Assembly: GCA_964019155.1 (NCBI GenBank)
Contig: OZ025243.1
Span: 8,608,365 to 8,672,364, forward strand
DNA: 64,000 bases
Origin: Osedax fenrisi
Taxonomy: Eukaryota; Annelida; Polychaeta; Sabellida; Siboglinidae
Direction of reading: 5' to 3'
Numbering within the stretch: the stretch's first letter is position 1; every line of letters starts with the position of its first letter. Below the pieces are notes generated by a model. That model did no database searches and had not been told where the DNA came from. It saw only the letters and a program-made list of their open reading frames with translations. Shown piece after piece: positions 48,412-60,186 of this stretch. The position numbers were made by a program, and so were the translations under genes.

Positions 48412-51209
48412 ATAAAGTCAAAGTTGTAGATAGGTATATCGATTAATGTAATATACATTTAAATGCATTTAGCATTACGTAACAGAAATCGATATATCTA
48501 CATAAAACTTTAAACTAGATTTCGGTGTCTCGCTCTGTGTTAAATGCATATATGTCTATAGCCATAGCCATGTAAATGCTTATTTTTCTGGTATTTTATA
48601 TTGTTATCGTCTGTAAAGTATATTTCGTTATTTGTCTATAGAATAAATTCCACTCGCTGAGATTGCCTCATTCTTCGGTTTGCATCTCATTGGGTAGGTA
48701 CTATTATTATTATTATAATTATTATTATGTTATATTATTATTATGTTCAACAGGTCTTTGCTTTGATTAATAAACTGTATTAGAACATTCACATTATTAC
48801 ATACATATATATTATAAAATTATGATAACTATATGCCAATCATTAATATGCAGGAAACTGTAGAATTATTTGCAGAATTTCAAATTTCATTTAAAATATT
48901 AGAAAAACTGCCGGAGAGGAATAATGAGTTGATGGGAATAAATATATAATATAATATTTCCTAAAATAGATGCGGGAATCATATATTTTATGATGGGAGT
49001 TTGCGAATTATTGAAAAATGAATTTACAATGAAAATAAAGATAAGGTTACTTAATAATTACTTAATAACTATAGATTTAATATTATAGTTATTTTATGAT
49101 TTTTCGTATGCTAATTCAAAAGTATAGTATACTCTATTATATATATATATATATAACTGCAGTAATTAATATAATATATTGGATTTTTCTAATTACAATT
49201 CTAACGTATATAAAGTATACAATTATAAAGTATACTTTATATAGTATTATCATATATGATATTAACTGTATAAAGTTTCTTATAAGATACATATTTATAC
49301 TATTATATAATATACAATATTATTATTCATTCTCTAGTAGTCCTATACCATATATATATATAACTTATATAAATATTTGGATTTTAATTGCAGGAAATAA
49401 TGACTCCATGGATACATGGATATATGCATATATCAGAAAAGAGGATGCTTATTATGTGTGTCGATAATTGTTTGGTTTTCGTTCAAAATAATTTATTTCG
49501 TATTTTATTAAGTGGTATTGTTAATTTTATTTGTTTCACGTAACATGTCCTACAAACATTAATTGTTTATGTAATTTTGTATCACGTTATTTATTTAAAA
49601 ATGTATCTGTTAATAAACAATATTGTTACACCAAAATATGTGGTTTTTAGAAAATAAATTATCATTATAAATGTCGATTCCATATATAAATTAATAATAT
49701 AGAATAGTAAGTTATTATAAACACTGATATAAATTTAAATAAAATATAGTATAACTTTTAATAAATTATGATATAACTTTATATAATATACATTTTGATA
49801 AATTATGGTATAACTTTAAATAAAATATAGTATAACTTTTAATAAATTATGGTATAACTTTATATAATATATGGTATAAATTTTAATAAATTATGGTATA
49901 ACTTTATATCAAATATGGTATAACTTTTTATAAATTATGGTATAACTTTATATAATATATGGTATAAATTTTAATAAATGATGGTATAACTTTATATCAA
50001 ATATGGTATAACTTTTTATAAAATATGGTATAACTTTATATCAAATATGGTATAACTTTTTATAAAATATGGTATAACTTTATATAATATATGGTATAAA
50101 TTATGGTATAACTTTATATCAAATATGGTATAACTTTTTATAAAATATGGTATAACTTTTTTAATTAGTTATACCGTAAATGGTATACCAGGGCGCCACG
50201 GGGTTATACCATTTTTTAATCAATGTTATACCATTTATTTCTAACAGTGTACAATTGTTATTTGATAAAATGTAATATTCTGTTTTTACTTTTTAAATAT
50301 GTGAATAATAACTTTTTAAAATCATTGTAAATACTTTATTAATTAAAAGAAAACTTGATTTTGTAAATAATATTGTAGAACAATAAGATGCTTATAACTA
50401 TTATAAAAATAATTGAATTTGAATAACTATTAACCAATATATCTTAATTATAACAACCCATATTATTTTCCTATTACCGACCCCCTAAATTACCATAATA
50501 CCGAGTCGGTATTACCGACCCCATGTGATTTATAATATCCAATCAAAATAGATTCGTATTTTACTTTAAGATATGTCGTAAGTTGTTTATGTATCATTGA
50601 TATAGATTTAAGATTCATAATTCCAGTTGATTATATACATATTGATTAATAAATAAAAATTAAATAATAATATACACTATTTTAATATAATTACTATAAA
50701 GTTTAAATTTAAATTTAATATTAATATTAAAACATAAATTCAGTAAAAAATAAATTACGTCATGTTATAATTAATTATAGTTATGTATGTCTACTATTTT
50801 TATTAGATATTATAATACTACATTTATTTATACCACGATTATTTTAGGGGGTCGGTAATAGGGGAAGGGGGTCGGTATTAGGCACATGTATCCGATTACC
50901 GACCCCCCTGTTTATTCTTGTAAATATAATTATATCAAAAATTTAAAATAGCCACATTATTCATTGACATAATATTACTCAAATTACAAAATTTCAAATA
51001 AATATATTTAATATTGAATAAGTTATTACAACTAATCATTTAGGGGTCGGTAATCGGATACTTTCTTCTATATAAGTATAACATTATAAACATATACATT
51101 ATTTTGGGATGTATTCTTGTTATAACATACATATTTCTTTAAAATATCCCAGACATTATCATTATGCTGAGGATTATGATATCATTATTATTTCACCTCT
51201 AATCTTGGA

Positions 51210-51251
51210 TTATGACTCATGAATCATGAGTCATGAGTCATGATTCATGAG
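51210..51251. repeat. Cluster of overlapping TCATGAGTCATGA palindromes
   Basis: ATGACTCATGAATCATGAG followed by TCATGAGTCATGATTCATGA: nested palindromes that include several TGAGTCA/TGACTCA heptamers (the AP-1 site sequence). Probably transposon-derived. Confidence 0.6.
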
Positions 51252-51329
51252 CCAATTTTTAAAAATATTTGTATCCAAAATATTATAGTTTATATTATTC
51301 GTTTACGATTAAGTTTATTAATACAAACA

Positions 51330-51413
51330 AAAATTGTTCATTGGGTCATGGTATATTTTTTAATTAAAAGTTGTCAAAAAAGGGTCACGATGAAAAAAGG
51401 TTGGAAACCACTG
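51330..51413 (+). mobile_element. Right end of a hAT (Charlie-like) element
   Basis: AAAGGGTCACGATGAAAAAA followed by GGTTGGAAACCACTG is a typical right terminus of Charlie-type hAT elements. I do not find the matching CAGTGGTTTCCAACC left end nearby, so the remnant is truncated or its left end is too diverged. Confidence 0.5.
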
Positions 51414-52574
51414 CTATTAAGTATAGCCTATACTGTATAGGTATACCTCATGCCCACGTGCATTGTACGACATTGTACAATGTACGTGGACCTGAAGTAC
51501 GTCGTGCAATGATAATTGTCCTAAATTATTATTGATGATTTATACAATATCCTCCCTATCACCGATCTCCTCAGTATCGTATCACTTTTATTTTCCGCCT
51601 GAGGTGAGTTATCGTATTGCACCATGGTCCAGAAGTAATCATTTTAATTTTATACACAAATAAATGATTTCAATATTATGTAATTCATTTAATACGTATT
51701 ATATTAATTGGAATGTCGACATAAATATTATAAAATATATTGTCAAATTTATACCTATTTTAAAAATAAATTTGCATTTTTAATAAAATATTTATACAAT
51801 TTAAAAATATGAATGCATTTTTAAATATCCTTGATATGAATCAATGATATCTCAAAATATTTTCCGATTAAAAGATGGTTCACTCGAACGCATTATTGAA
51901 ATAAAAACGACACTATCTCAAATGCGACGAGTAGGATAACTAAAATATATTTATGGCTTTCGTATCTAGTTACTTTTAAATTTGAAAAAAGAATACTATA
52001 ATATAATCTTAAATTAAGATATGTATAAAAATTCGATATATATCGAAAATTAAGTGTTCCGCAAACATATTATTTGGAAATATCAAAAGTTAATTCATAA
52101 CATTTTTACCGAATTTGTATAGGTCAAAAGTAGATCTATTCAGTAATTGTTATTTACATGTAAACTTTCAATACCGTGAAAATGTCGTAATTTGAAAATA
52201 TTTTTTTTTAAATATAATACATATAGGTATAAAATATTCCTATATATTATAATATTAAAAGTATATTATTATGAACATTAGATTAATTACCTTATGAATT
52301 ATTAATAATAAATATAACTTATAATTATACATATGTATCCATCTGGTGGTTGATATGAGAACTATATTAAATTAATTACATTGCTTAGATAGGGAGTGAA
52401 CCATCTTTATTCGTAAAATCTTTTATATCTATGATTCAAAGATTTAAATTATTAAAATATAATTAAATATACAACTGATAAATATAAAGTTCGAAGTATA
52501 AAAGTAACCATTGCTGAGATATCGATCGGACGAAGTCTGATGGACGTCCTTATTATTCTAAATATCAAGTTTTA
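51414..52574. other. Intergenic, AT-rich, no gene
   Basis: Contains a palindrome around CCACGTGCATTGTACGAC and ACATTGTACAATGTACGTGG at 51455-51491. Otherwise AT-rich sequence without recognised features. Confidence 0.6.
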
Positions 52575-54221
52575 CTCTATATTAGGGATGTAAATGATGC
52601 TCAAATCTAAAGCATGATGCAGTCTCAGTCTCAGTTACCCAAAGCATCGATGATGTCTCAGTCTCAATAACTAAAGTATCGATTCAGTATCACTGTAAAT
52701 AACAATAGCATCGTCTAAGTCTCAGAATGGGTTACCTAAGCATCGATGAAGTCTCAGTCTCTATAAAATGCATTGCTATTAACTCATGCTTATGTTAGTT
52801 TCAGTTTTCATAAGCTCAATATAGTTTTAGTGTCAGTTACCAGAATCATTGTTTTGTATATCAAACGAAAATAATTTCATTACAATACAAACTATCAGAT
52901 ACTTATCATAAATAACTACCAGGAGTGTGTATTGATAATAATCTTAATATGTTCATAAACACAAAAAGTAAAATCAGCCAACTATCAATTGCATAATATT
53001 ATAATTATAAGAACAAATATAAATTGTAATACATGTAAATTGCTAAATCAAATCTTTATTGGACTATTGTAAGTTACAATTTGTAACATACTTTTAATTA
53101 ATTTACCTCCTTATAGTTAATGCCATTAAATAAAATAATTCGATCGTCATACGCGTAATATATAAATTAACACCGATATCAATAGACGATCAGAATAACT
53201 GAACTGATGCGACAACAACACCTACTATCAATTAATTTCCATATTATTTATAAATTACTGGTAACTACACATTTTGCATATCATCACAAGACACCAACAT
53301 ACCTTGCGAAATTAATAAAGCCATATTCAAGTCTGAGAGTACAGATACCACATAATCTACATCAAATTAAAAGCAACATAACAAAAGAATCGGCACACAA
53401 CAGCAGATAATTTAGTATAGCGGCAACTATCGAGTGGAACAAGCTCGATATTGATTTAAGAACTTGTGCATCAACATCATCATTCAAGACATTATTAAAA
53501 ACTAATTAATTTATAATTGCTTATGATTTAAGTATTTAATGATTTCAAGTATTTTTTGTTATTTAATATATCACCATCATATTTTATTTTTTATCTCATA
53601 TTACTTGCTATTATAAAAACTTTTGTTAATTATCATTTAAAAAGTGTATAAACTAAAATAAATAATAATATCTAATTATCAAAAGAATTTTCGTTATAAT
53701 ATTAAGATAATATAAATATCGATTAAAATTGAAATCAAATAATTAAGATATTATCATACCTATTAGTCATAGGCTATTAAATATTAAAATTATGACATAT
53801 ATGAAATCTTTGAACGAACATTTGAGTATATTATAAACAAAATAGCCACTTATCGATACATATAATTAATATTATGCCACATGAAATAGGAAAAATTAAT
53901 AAAAATATTGATAAATATATAAAAATTATGTTTAAAATGTAACTTCCAAAAAGCATCATTTCGGTTCGATTATGTTTTGTAAGAGTCTCATCTCGGTTCG
54001 GGATCATTTGACTAGAGTCTCGGCTCGTTTTACTAAAGTCTCGGCTCGGCTTGGGCTCGTTTAGCTAAATTCTCGGTTAGGCTCGGGCTCGTTTTGCTAG
54101 AGTCTCGGCTCGGCATGGGCTCGTTTTTTTTCCGAAAATGAAAGTCTCGGCTCGGCATCAAAAACCAATAGTCTCGGCTAGGCATCAAAAGATCGGTATC
54201 ATTTACATCCCTACTCTATAT
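52575..54221. mobile_element. hAT element (Ac-like ends) with 8-bp target duplication
   Basis: Element 52583-54213 with perfect 8-bp flanking direct repeats CTCTATAT (52575-52582, 54214-54221). Terminal inverted repeats TAGGGATGTAAATGAT, perfect over 16 bp and of hAT/Ac type. Left subterminal region: repeated GTCTCAGTCTCA and AGCATCGATGA motifs (52610-52760). Right subterminal region: repeated AGTCTCGGCTCGG and GGGCTCGTTT motifs (53975-54190). No transposase. The middle contains an L2-like LINE fragment at about 53200-53510. Confidence 0.88.
53200..53509 (+). pseudogene. L2-like reverse transcriptase C-terminal fragment inside the hAT element
   Basis: Reads HLLSINFHIIYKLLVTTHFA, TPTYLAKLIKPYSSLR, then past one in-frame stop FSIAATIEWNKLDIDLRTCA and STSSFKTLLKTN before a stop at about 53509. 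This is the C-terminal signature of L2/CR1 reverse transcriptases (YLxxLIxPY, then FSxAAxxxWNxLPxxLR, then FKxxLK). Only about 100 residues remain. Confidence 0.7.
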
Positions 54222-54478
54222 GATTCACTATAAATGATTCACTATAAATGATTCACTCTATATGATTCACTCTATATGATTCACAATATATGATTCACTC
54301 TATATGATTCACTCTATATGATTCACTATAGATGGTTCACTCTATATGATTCACTCTATATGATTAACTCTACATGATTAACTATATAGATGATTCACTC
54401 TATATGATTCACTCTACATGATTCACTCTACATGATTCACTCTATATGCATATATCATGATTCACTCTATACATGATC
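54214..54478. repeat. 14-bp minisatellite TATATGATTCACTC
   Basis: About 17 tandem units with single-base variants. It starts at the right target duplication of the hAT element, whose CTCTATAT target is part of the unit, so the hAT probably inserted at the edge of this repeat. Confidence 0.93.
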
Positions 54479-54736
54479 GCGTGCTTACTCGTGCACTTTC
54501 ATGACAATTTTTACCACTCACTTTTACTCGTATATATATATATGAAATATAACATACCCAATAGAGTATTTATATGACAAATATGACACGTATCGAATAC
54601 TGAAAATACATATAAGCTTATAAGCTTATATGTATTATCCAATCTAACTAACCTAGATAATGGAGTTGTTATAATGGTCCATTTATATTAAAACATTAGA
54701 TATCCACGATGTAGAAAATTCACCATCCTTAATCGG

Positions 54737-55540
54737 TAGGGGAGAGTGCTCTAATATCGACATGCACGTAATATCTATACCCTAGATATCTTCTAAAATA
54801 TAATTCAAATCAAAAAATAATTAATGTATGAAATGTTTATCAATATAATTCTAATTTATATAAGTATAATTTTTTTTAAATATTTATTTAATTATAAACA
54901 AAAAACTGATTTTTTCGTTACAACTCTAAATTTATGAAATTGTTGAAGTACAATATCGATTCTTAATCATTTGAAAATATATATATTTTAAATATTTTAA
55001 ATACATCGTATAGATCTAATTATGTTTTAAAATGTGCCGAAAATATTTTGTATTTTTTATAATTTGTTTAAAGTTATTGACGTTTACTTAAGCAACATAC
55101 ATTTTCATAATGCCGACACCCTAATTGCACGTAATATCGACACCCTTTAACCAATCAGCGTTATTTGTTTATAATGTGCGTGCGTTATAATACCATTAAT
55201 TTTAGGAAAAAAACGTATGAATTGTGTATGTTAACTAAAAGTAACGCGCATTCAATTTTGATTGAATTGTGGATATTAAATAATATATGGTATATTTAAA
55301 TATCAATATATTTAGGGTGTCGATATTATGTGCCAAGGTGTTGGTATTCGAGGTAGTGACCGTAATATCGACACCCCTGTTATCTCAGAGTTAAACAAAC
55401 TAAATTAAATTTTAAAATATATATTATATGTATTATACCTACTTAATACTTATAAATAAAATGTGGTAATATTTAATTGAGAAATAATAAAGTTATGGTG
55501 ATTTAGTGTTAGGGTATCGGTATTCGAGTACTCTCCCCTA
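54737..55540. mobile_element. 800-bp TA-flanked non-autonomous element
   Basis: 54739-55538 flanked by TA. Terminal inverted repeats GGGGAGAGTGCTCTAATATC and (complement) GGGGAGAGTACTCGAATACC, about 20 of 24 bases matching. The motif ATCGACACCC recurs in both orientations (55109, 55136, 55316, 55366). The end sequence GGGGARAGT and the repeated CGAC-CCC motif relate it to the element at 47306-51068. No coding capacity. Confidence 0.75.
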
Positions 55541-55683
55541 TCTGCATTATATCCAGGTAGGAACATGTAAAGGAATGTCCATATCCTTTGCTATAAGTAT
55601 ACTTAAATTAATACATTCTAATTATCAAGACAGAACATTTTGTTAATATATTAATATTTCTTTAATTTATTTTTGTAAATAAG

Positions 55684-55685
<2 letters not shown>

Positions 55686-55725
<40 letters not shown>
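55686..55725. repeat. TA microsatellite
   Basis: About 20 TA dinucleotides. Confidence 0.92.
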
Positions 55726-55731
<6 letters not shown>

Positions 55732-55936
55732 AAATATATGGCGAAAGTATTGTAATATATCCTATACTATTTACTTTATAGGGAAGTTTTCATCTATATT
55801 GGCCTACCAATAGTGATATATCACTGAAATAGTAAGCTCTCCATGCATGTTAATCTGGAACACCCAAATCTCCTACGGTAATTGTTGTATGCTTTCTAAA
55901 TCGTTTCTTGCGTTGACCATCGTTTCTATATGTACG

Positions 55937-56010
55937 GCGCATGTATGCATACATACATGCATACATACATGCATACATACATGCAAGCATACATATATAC
56001 ATACATACAT
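55937..56010. repeat. CATGCATACATA tandem repeat
   Basis: 12-bp units shading into ATAC tetranucleotides, about 74 bp. Confidence 0.9.
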
Positions 56011-57200
56011 TCGCTATTATATACGTATGTAATGTGTGATATGTTATGTTAATTGTATACCTAATAGTTGACTTTATAAAGTCATGACTATCGTTTTTTT
56101 CTCAGTGTAGTACCTGCAGGTAACACACGCAGTATATATGCTTGTATATATATATATATATATATAGGTATACCACCCTGACGTTTATGTCAAATAATAC
56201 GTTCTTTATCGTCTACCTTATCTTTAATTGCTTATTAAATAATAACATACTTATTTGTATTTACACGTATACACGCATAGGAGTATTTATATAAAGACAT
56301 CGGATAAATAGTGGGGTTTATTTAAAAAAGAGCGAATATTTTAGTAGATAAACGTCGAGTTAATTATTTATATATTATAATCTACACAATAGTGTGTTAT
56401 AAGTCAATAATTGTATACATGCGTGCCGCGTGTGTATACACATCACATATATATATATATATAATTATATATTTATATAAGTTGTATACTTATATAATCG
56501 TATAATTTAAAACTACGGACGTTATTTTATCAATTATACATTCATATAACAATTTTTAATATTACATTAGTTAATTTAATTTGTCAACATTATTATCACA
56601 CTATTATATACTTCAGAGTAATACGTATACATAATCAGTATACAAAGTATATTATGTATACATATGTATTAGCTTGATTGTATTCGTGATTACATAACTA
56701 TAGTTATATGTATACGATTTACCGAGATTTCCAGATTATTAGATATTCGGATTAAACGGAGGCGACAATTTATAAAGGAATGTATTAGTGTATGTGTTAT
56801 CATTCATATTAAATAGTATTCCTACTAAATACATGGTAACTTGTCTCAATGGTGTACTAATTATAGTCAAGGAAACGAGTGACCTCCATTGAAATATATT
56901 CAAATGTTACCGCGTCTTCTCGATAAAACGCGATATGATACGTAACGGTGCGAGATTTTAATGCAGACGACGAGATAATATCGAGCTTGTTTTTAAGAGA
57001 TCGTCTATCATCGGATAATATACGCCGTACAATATACGCCGTACAATGTACGTAGTACACTGTATACAGTAGTATACTACGTACCTTAGCGGCATTATCT
57101 CGATCAACAACAACAACAACATCAACACCAACGACATTAACCACATCGACACTACACTAACCATGTACCCCCAACAGAGGCACTAGTAGTAGCGTGTTAC

Positions 57201-57295
57201 TTATCGCTAGAGTCACGTGTTATCGCTAGAGTCACGTGGTATCGCTAGAGTCACGTGGTATCGCTAGAGTCACGTGGTCTCGCTAGATTCACGCC
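57201..57295. repeat. Five 19-bp tandem repeats with CACGTG E-boxes
   Basis: Units TATCGCTAGAGTCACGTGG, five in a row; the first four each contain the palindromic E-box CACGTG and the fifth has decayed (TTCACGCC). The block lies 355-450 bp upstream of the start codon at 57650, so it could be a promoter element of that gene, but it could equally be a chance minisatellite. Confidence 0.75.
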
Positions 57296-57649
57296 TATAG
57301 GCGTATACTCGAGTATACTCGTACGCACCTTGCGGTTTAAAGTTCGTTACAAGCGATAATAACTCGCTATAGATTAGTGTTTAAACAAGCTGACATTGGC
57401 ATAACGGAATATCTACGACATACGATAACAACCACGACTTTGTAACGGAATAGCCAAAGACTCCGGTATATTCGAAATTAGAAATAAACGCAGACGTCTT
57501 TTAGCGAAATTATACGAAATATAATCTATATATGTAAATAAAATAAAATCAATAACTTAACGAAAATCAAAGATCATCGTAAGGAGTTCACATAAAAAGT
57601 GAGCAGGAACCTACCACACAGATAATAGTGACACTTTGGCATCATCAGC

Positions 57650-57727
57650 ATGATTACGTGTCATTACGTAATACTGGCATTGATGAGTTTAGTCGCTTTC
57701 ACCTGCGCTAGAAGAATCCACGTTAAA
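57650..57727 (+). CDS. Probable matrix metalloproteinase gene, exon 1 (signal peptide)
   Basis: ATG at 57650 opens a 26-residue exon, MITCHYVILALMSLVAFTCA then RRIHVK: a hydrophobic core (VILALMSLVAF) and a likely cleavage site after FTCA, so a secretory signal peptide. It ends at AAA before the donor GTTTGT, phase 0, the donor type common in the neighbouring dynein gene. The assignment to the metalloproteinase family comes from exon 2. Start chosen as the only ATG before the hydrophobic core that gives a typical signal-peptide length. Confidence 0.55.
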
Positions 57728-58124
57728 GTTTGTATACGCTATATCATCTATATGCGGTTATAATATTTTATTATATATAATAAGTATACTATATATATAT
57801 ACTATAGTATATATTATAGTAATGCATTTTGCGGTAAAATTACTTAATAATTAATAGTTAACTAATAGTTAATAATATTTATATATATATATATATTATA
57901 TTGTTGTGACATATTATATGTTAACATATTATTTAATTAGTATATATACAATTATTATATATATATAAATTATAATTAATGTTAATTTAGTATACAGATT
58001 TTTATATAATTTAATAAAGTTTTAGATAAGAAAACGATTAAATATTAAACTATAGTTTAACTATAGTTAACTATTCAAACACCCGTACACATTCGTAATG
58101 TCAATATTTCTACTAACACAACAG
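57728..58124. other. Intron 1 of the probable metalloproteinase gene
   Basis: 397 bp, AT-rich, with short TA-containing palindromes; no other feature. Confidence 0.5.
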
Positions 58125-58219
58125 AGCATTCTTCACAAATACGGATATCTACCCTTACCCCTAGGCAATAAAGGTCACAGCTACAACCCTTCCCATGATG
58201 CGATAGCGAGTGCTCTCAG
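58125..58219 (+). CDS. Probable matrix metalloproteinase gene, exon 2 (propeptide start); gene continues past window
   Basis: Acceptor AACACAACAG, then SILHKYGYLPLPLGNKGHSY and NPSHDAIASALR, phase 2 at donor GTACGT. KYGYLP followed about 20 residues later by an AI..ALR/FQ helix is the start of the matrix metalloproteinase propeptide (peptidoglycan-binding-like fold). In known MMPs the cysteine-switch PRCG(V/N)PD and the HExxHxxGxxH catalytic site follow; neither is visible in 58220-64000, so exon 3 onward must lie to the right. Intron 2 is at least 5.7 kb and full of transposons. Phase 0 matches exon 1. Another protein with a similar propeptide domain remains possible. Confidence 0.62.
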
Positions 58220-58434
58220 GTACGTAAACATACACAATATTTATTATACACGCGTATACATACTTGTATACCTATATACGTAGGTCCTATACTTTCAAGT
58301 CTTCCTACTTGTTATATTTAATATTATATTTAATCTTTATTTGTTATCATATATAGTGTTATCTACACACACACACACATGTGCGATATCAGCGTTCACC
58401 TGTATTAATGTATATACATTCATCATACTAATTA

Positions 58435-58530
58435 TCACCATCATCATCATCATCATATGATCATAACTATCAGCATCATATGATACTAATATTATCATCA
58501 TCATCATCATCATCATCATCATAATAATCA
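58435..58530. repeat. ATC/CAT trinucleotide repeats
   Basis: Two imperfect CAT runs directly left of the copy B insertion. A second ATC run at 61415-61465 lies on its other side, so the element inserted into a trinucleotide-rich stretch. Confidence 0.85.
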
Positions 58531-58536
58531 TAGTCA

Positions 58537-59823
58537 TACACTGTTAGAAATAAATGGTATAACATTGATTAAAAAATGGTATAACCCCGTGGCGCCCTGG
58601 TATACCATTTACGGTATAACTAATTAAAAAAGTTATACCATATTTTATCAAAAGTTATACCATATTTTATATAAAGTTATACCATAAATTATACCATATA
58701 TTATATAAAGTTATACCATATTTTATAAAAAGTTATACCATATTTGATATAAAGTTATTCCATAATTTATTAAAATTTATACCATATATTATATAAAGTT
58801 ATACCATAATTTATAAAAAGTTATACCATATTTGATATAAAGTTATACCATAATTTATTAAAATGTATACCATATATTATATAAAGTTATATCATAATTT
58901 ATTAAAAGTTATACTATATTTTATTTAAATTTATACCAGTGTTTATCAAAATGTATATTATATAAAGTTATATCATAATTTATTAAAAGTTATACTATAT
59001 TTTATTTAAATTTATATCAGTGTTTATAATAACTTACTATTCTATATTATTAATTTATATATGGAATCGACATTTATAATGATAATTTATTTTCTAAAAA
59101 CTAAATATATATTAGTGTAACAATATTGTTAATTAACAGATACATTTTAAAATAAATAACGTGATACAAAATTACATAAACAATTAATGTTTGTAGGACA
59201 TGTTATGAAACAAATAAAATTAACAATACCACTTAATAAAATATATTTTATTCTATACGAAATAAATTATTTTGAACGAAAACCAAACAATTATCGACAC
59301 ACATAATAAGCATCCTCTTTTCTGATATATGGAGTCATTATTTTCTGCAATTAAAATTAAAATATTTATATAAGTTATATATATCTATATATATATATAG
59401 TATACTCGAGTATATAATAATATTGCATATTATATAATAGTATACATATGTATCGTATAAGAAACTTTATACAATTAATATCATATATGATAATACTATA
59501 TGAAGTATAGGTTAGAATTGTAATTAGAAAAATCCAATAGCAGTTATATATATAATAGAGTATACTATACTTTTGAATTAGCATACGAAAAATCATAAAA
59601 TAACTATAATATTAAATCTATAGTTATTAAGTAATTATTAAGTAACCTTATTTTTATTTTCATTGTAAATTCATTTTTCAATAATTCGCAAATTCCCATC
59701 ATAAAATATAAGATTCCCGCATCTATTTTTGAAAAATTATATTATTTATTTAATTATAGACTTTATAATCTATATTTGATTAAGGATAGAAGGATATTGA
59801 TAATATTTGTACAACAGTTAACA

Positions 59824-59860
<37 letters not shown>

Positions 59861-60149
59861 CTATTAGTAATATTATTAAATTTAATTATATTGTGAGCTA
59901 AAAATAAAATAAATAATTGACCATATATGGATATATAGTATACTATCCATATGTAGTAATAAAATATAATTGAATATTTATTTTATATAGATATTTAACT
60001 AATGTTATTAATTAGATAACTAAATTACCTGTTTGATCAGTTTACGTATTAACGCTACCTAGCACATCAATATATTCGTTTATATATTTTTGTATATTAA
60101 TCAAAGCAAAGACCTGTTGAACATAATAATAATATAACATAATAATAAT

Positions 60150-60186
<37 letters not shown>

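Larger units (their letters stand above)
47460..50251 (+). mobile_element. 2.8-kb TA-flanked element with clustered GGTATAAC repeats, copy A
   Basis: 47462-50249 flanked by TA. Terminal inverted repeats CACTGTTAAAAATAA and CACTGTTAGAAATAA. Both ends carry many copies of ATGGTATAAC or GTTATACCAT: about a dozen in the left 370 bp, and more than 20 in the right 500 bp as a near-tandem TATGGTATAACTTTATAT array. The interior is AT-rich with TA tracts and no transposase. An inverted copy is at 58539-61409. TA target and CACTG ends suggest the Tc1/mariner superfamily; it must have been moved in trans. Confidence 0.82.
47304..51070. mobile_element. TA-flanked non-autonomous element with CGACCCC motifs, interrupted by a nested element
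   Basis: Outer element 47306-51068 (about 970 bp without the insert) between TA dinucleotides. Left end GGGGAAAGTCCCCGACTACC; the right end complement reads GAAGAAAGTATCCGATTACC, so the terminal repeats have diverged. The motif TACCGACCCC occurs repeatedly in both orientations at 47325-47350, 50474-50520, 50848-50905 and 51043. No coding capacity. A 2.8-kb TA-flanked element (47462-50249) sits inside it. Confidence 0.68.
55541..57200. other. Intergenic, repeats only
   Basis: Holds a TA tract (55686-55725), a CATGCATACATA tandem repeat (55937-56010), short TA tracts near 56150 and 56450, and GTACAATGTACG-type palindromes near 57020-57070. The minus-strand open stretch at 56857-57144 shows no recognisable motif and is not called. 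Confidence 0.55.

Noticed and set aside
49096..49467. 123-codon plus-strand frame within copy A, with a partial counterpart in copy B at 59375-59596
   Set aside because: Similarity between the two is due to element duplication; composition is Ile/Tyr-rich from AT bias and the frame is broken in copy B, so not a transposase.
56857..57144. Minus-strand 95-codon frame ending EYISMEVTRFLDYN
   Set aside because: No recognised domain, a Val-rich simple start and no splice context that joins it to anything; could be chance.
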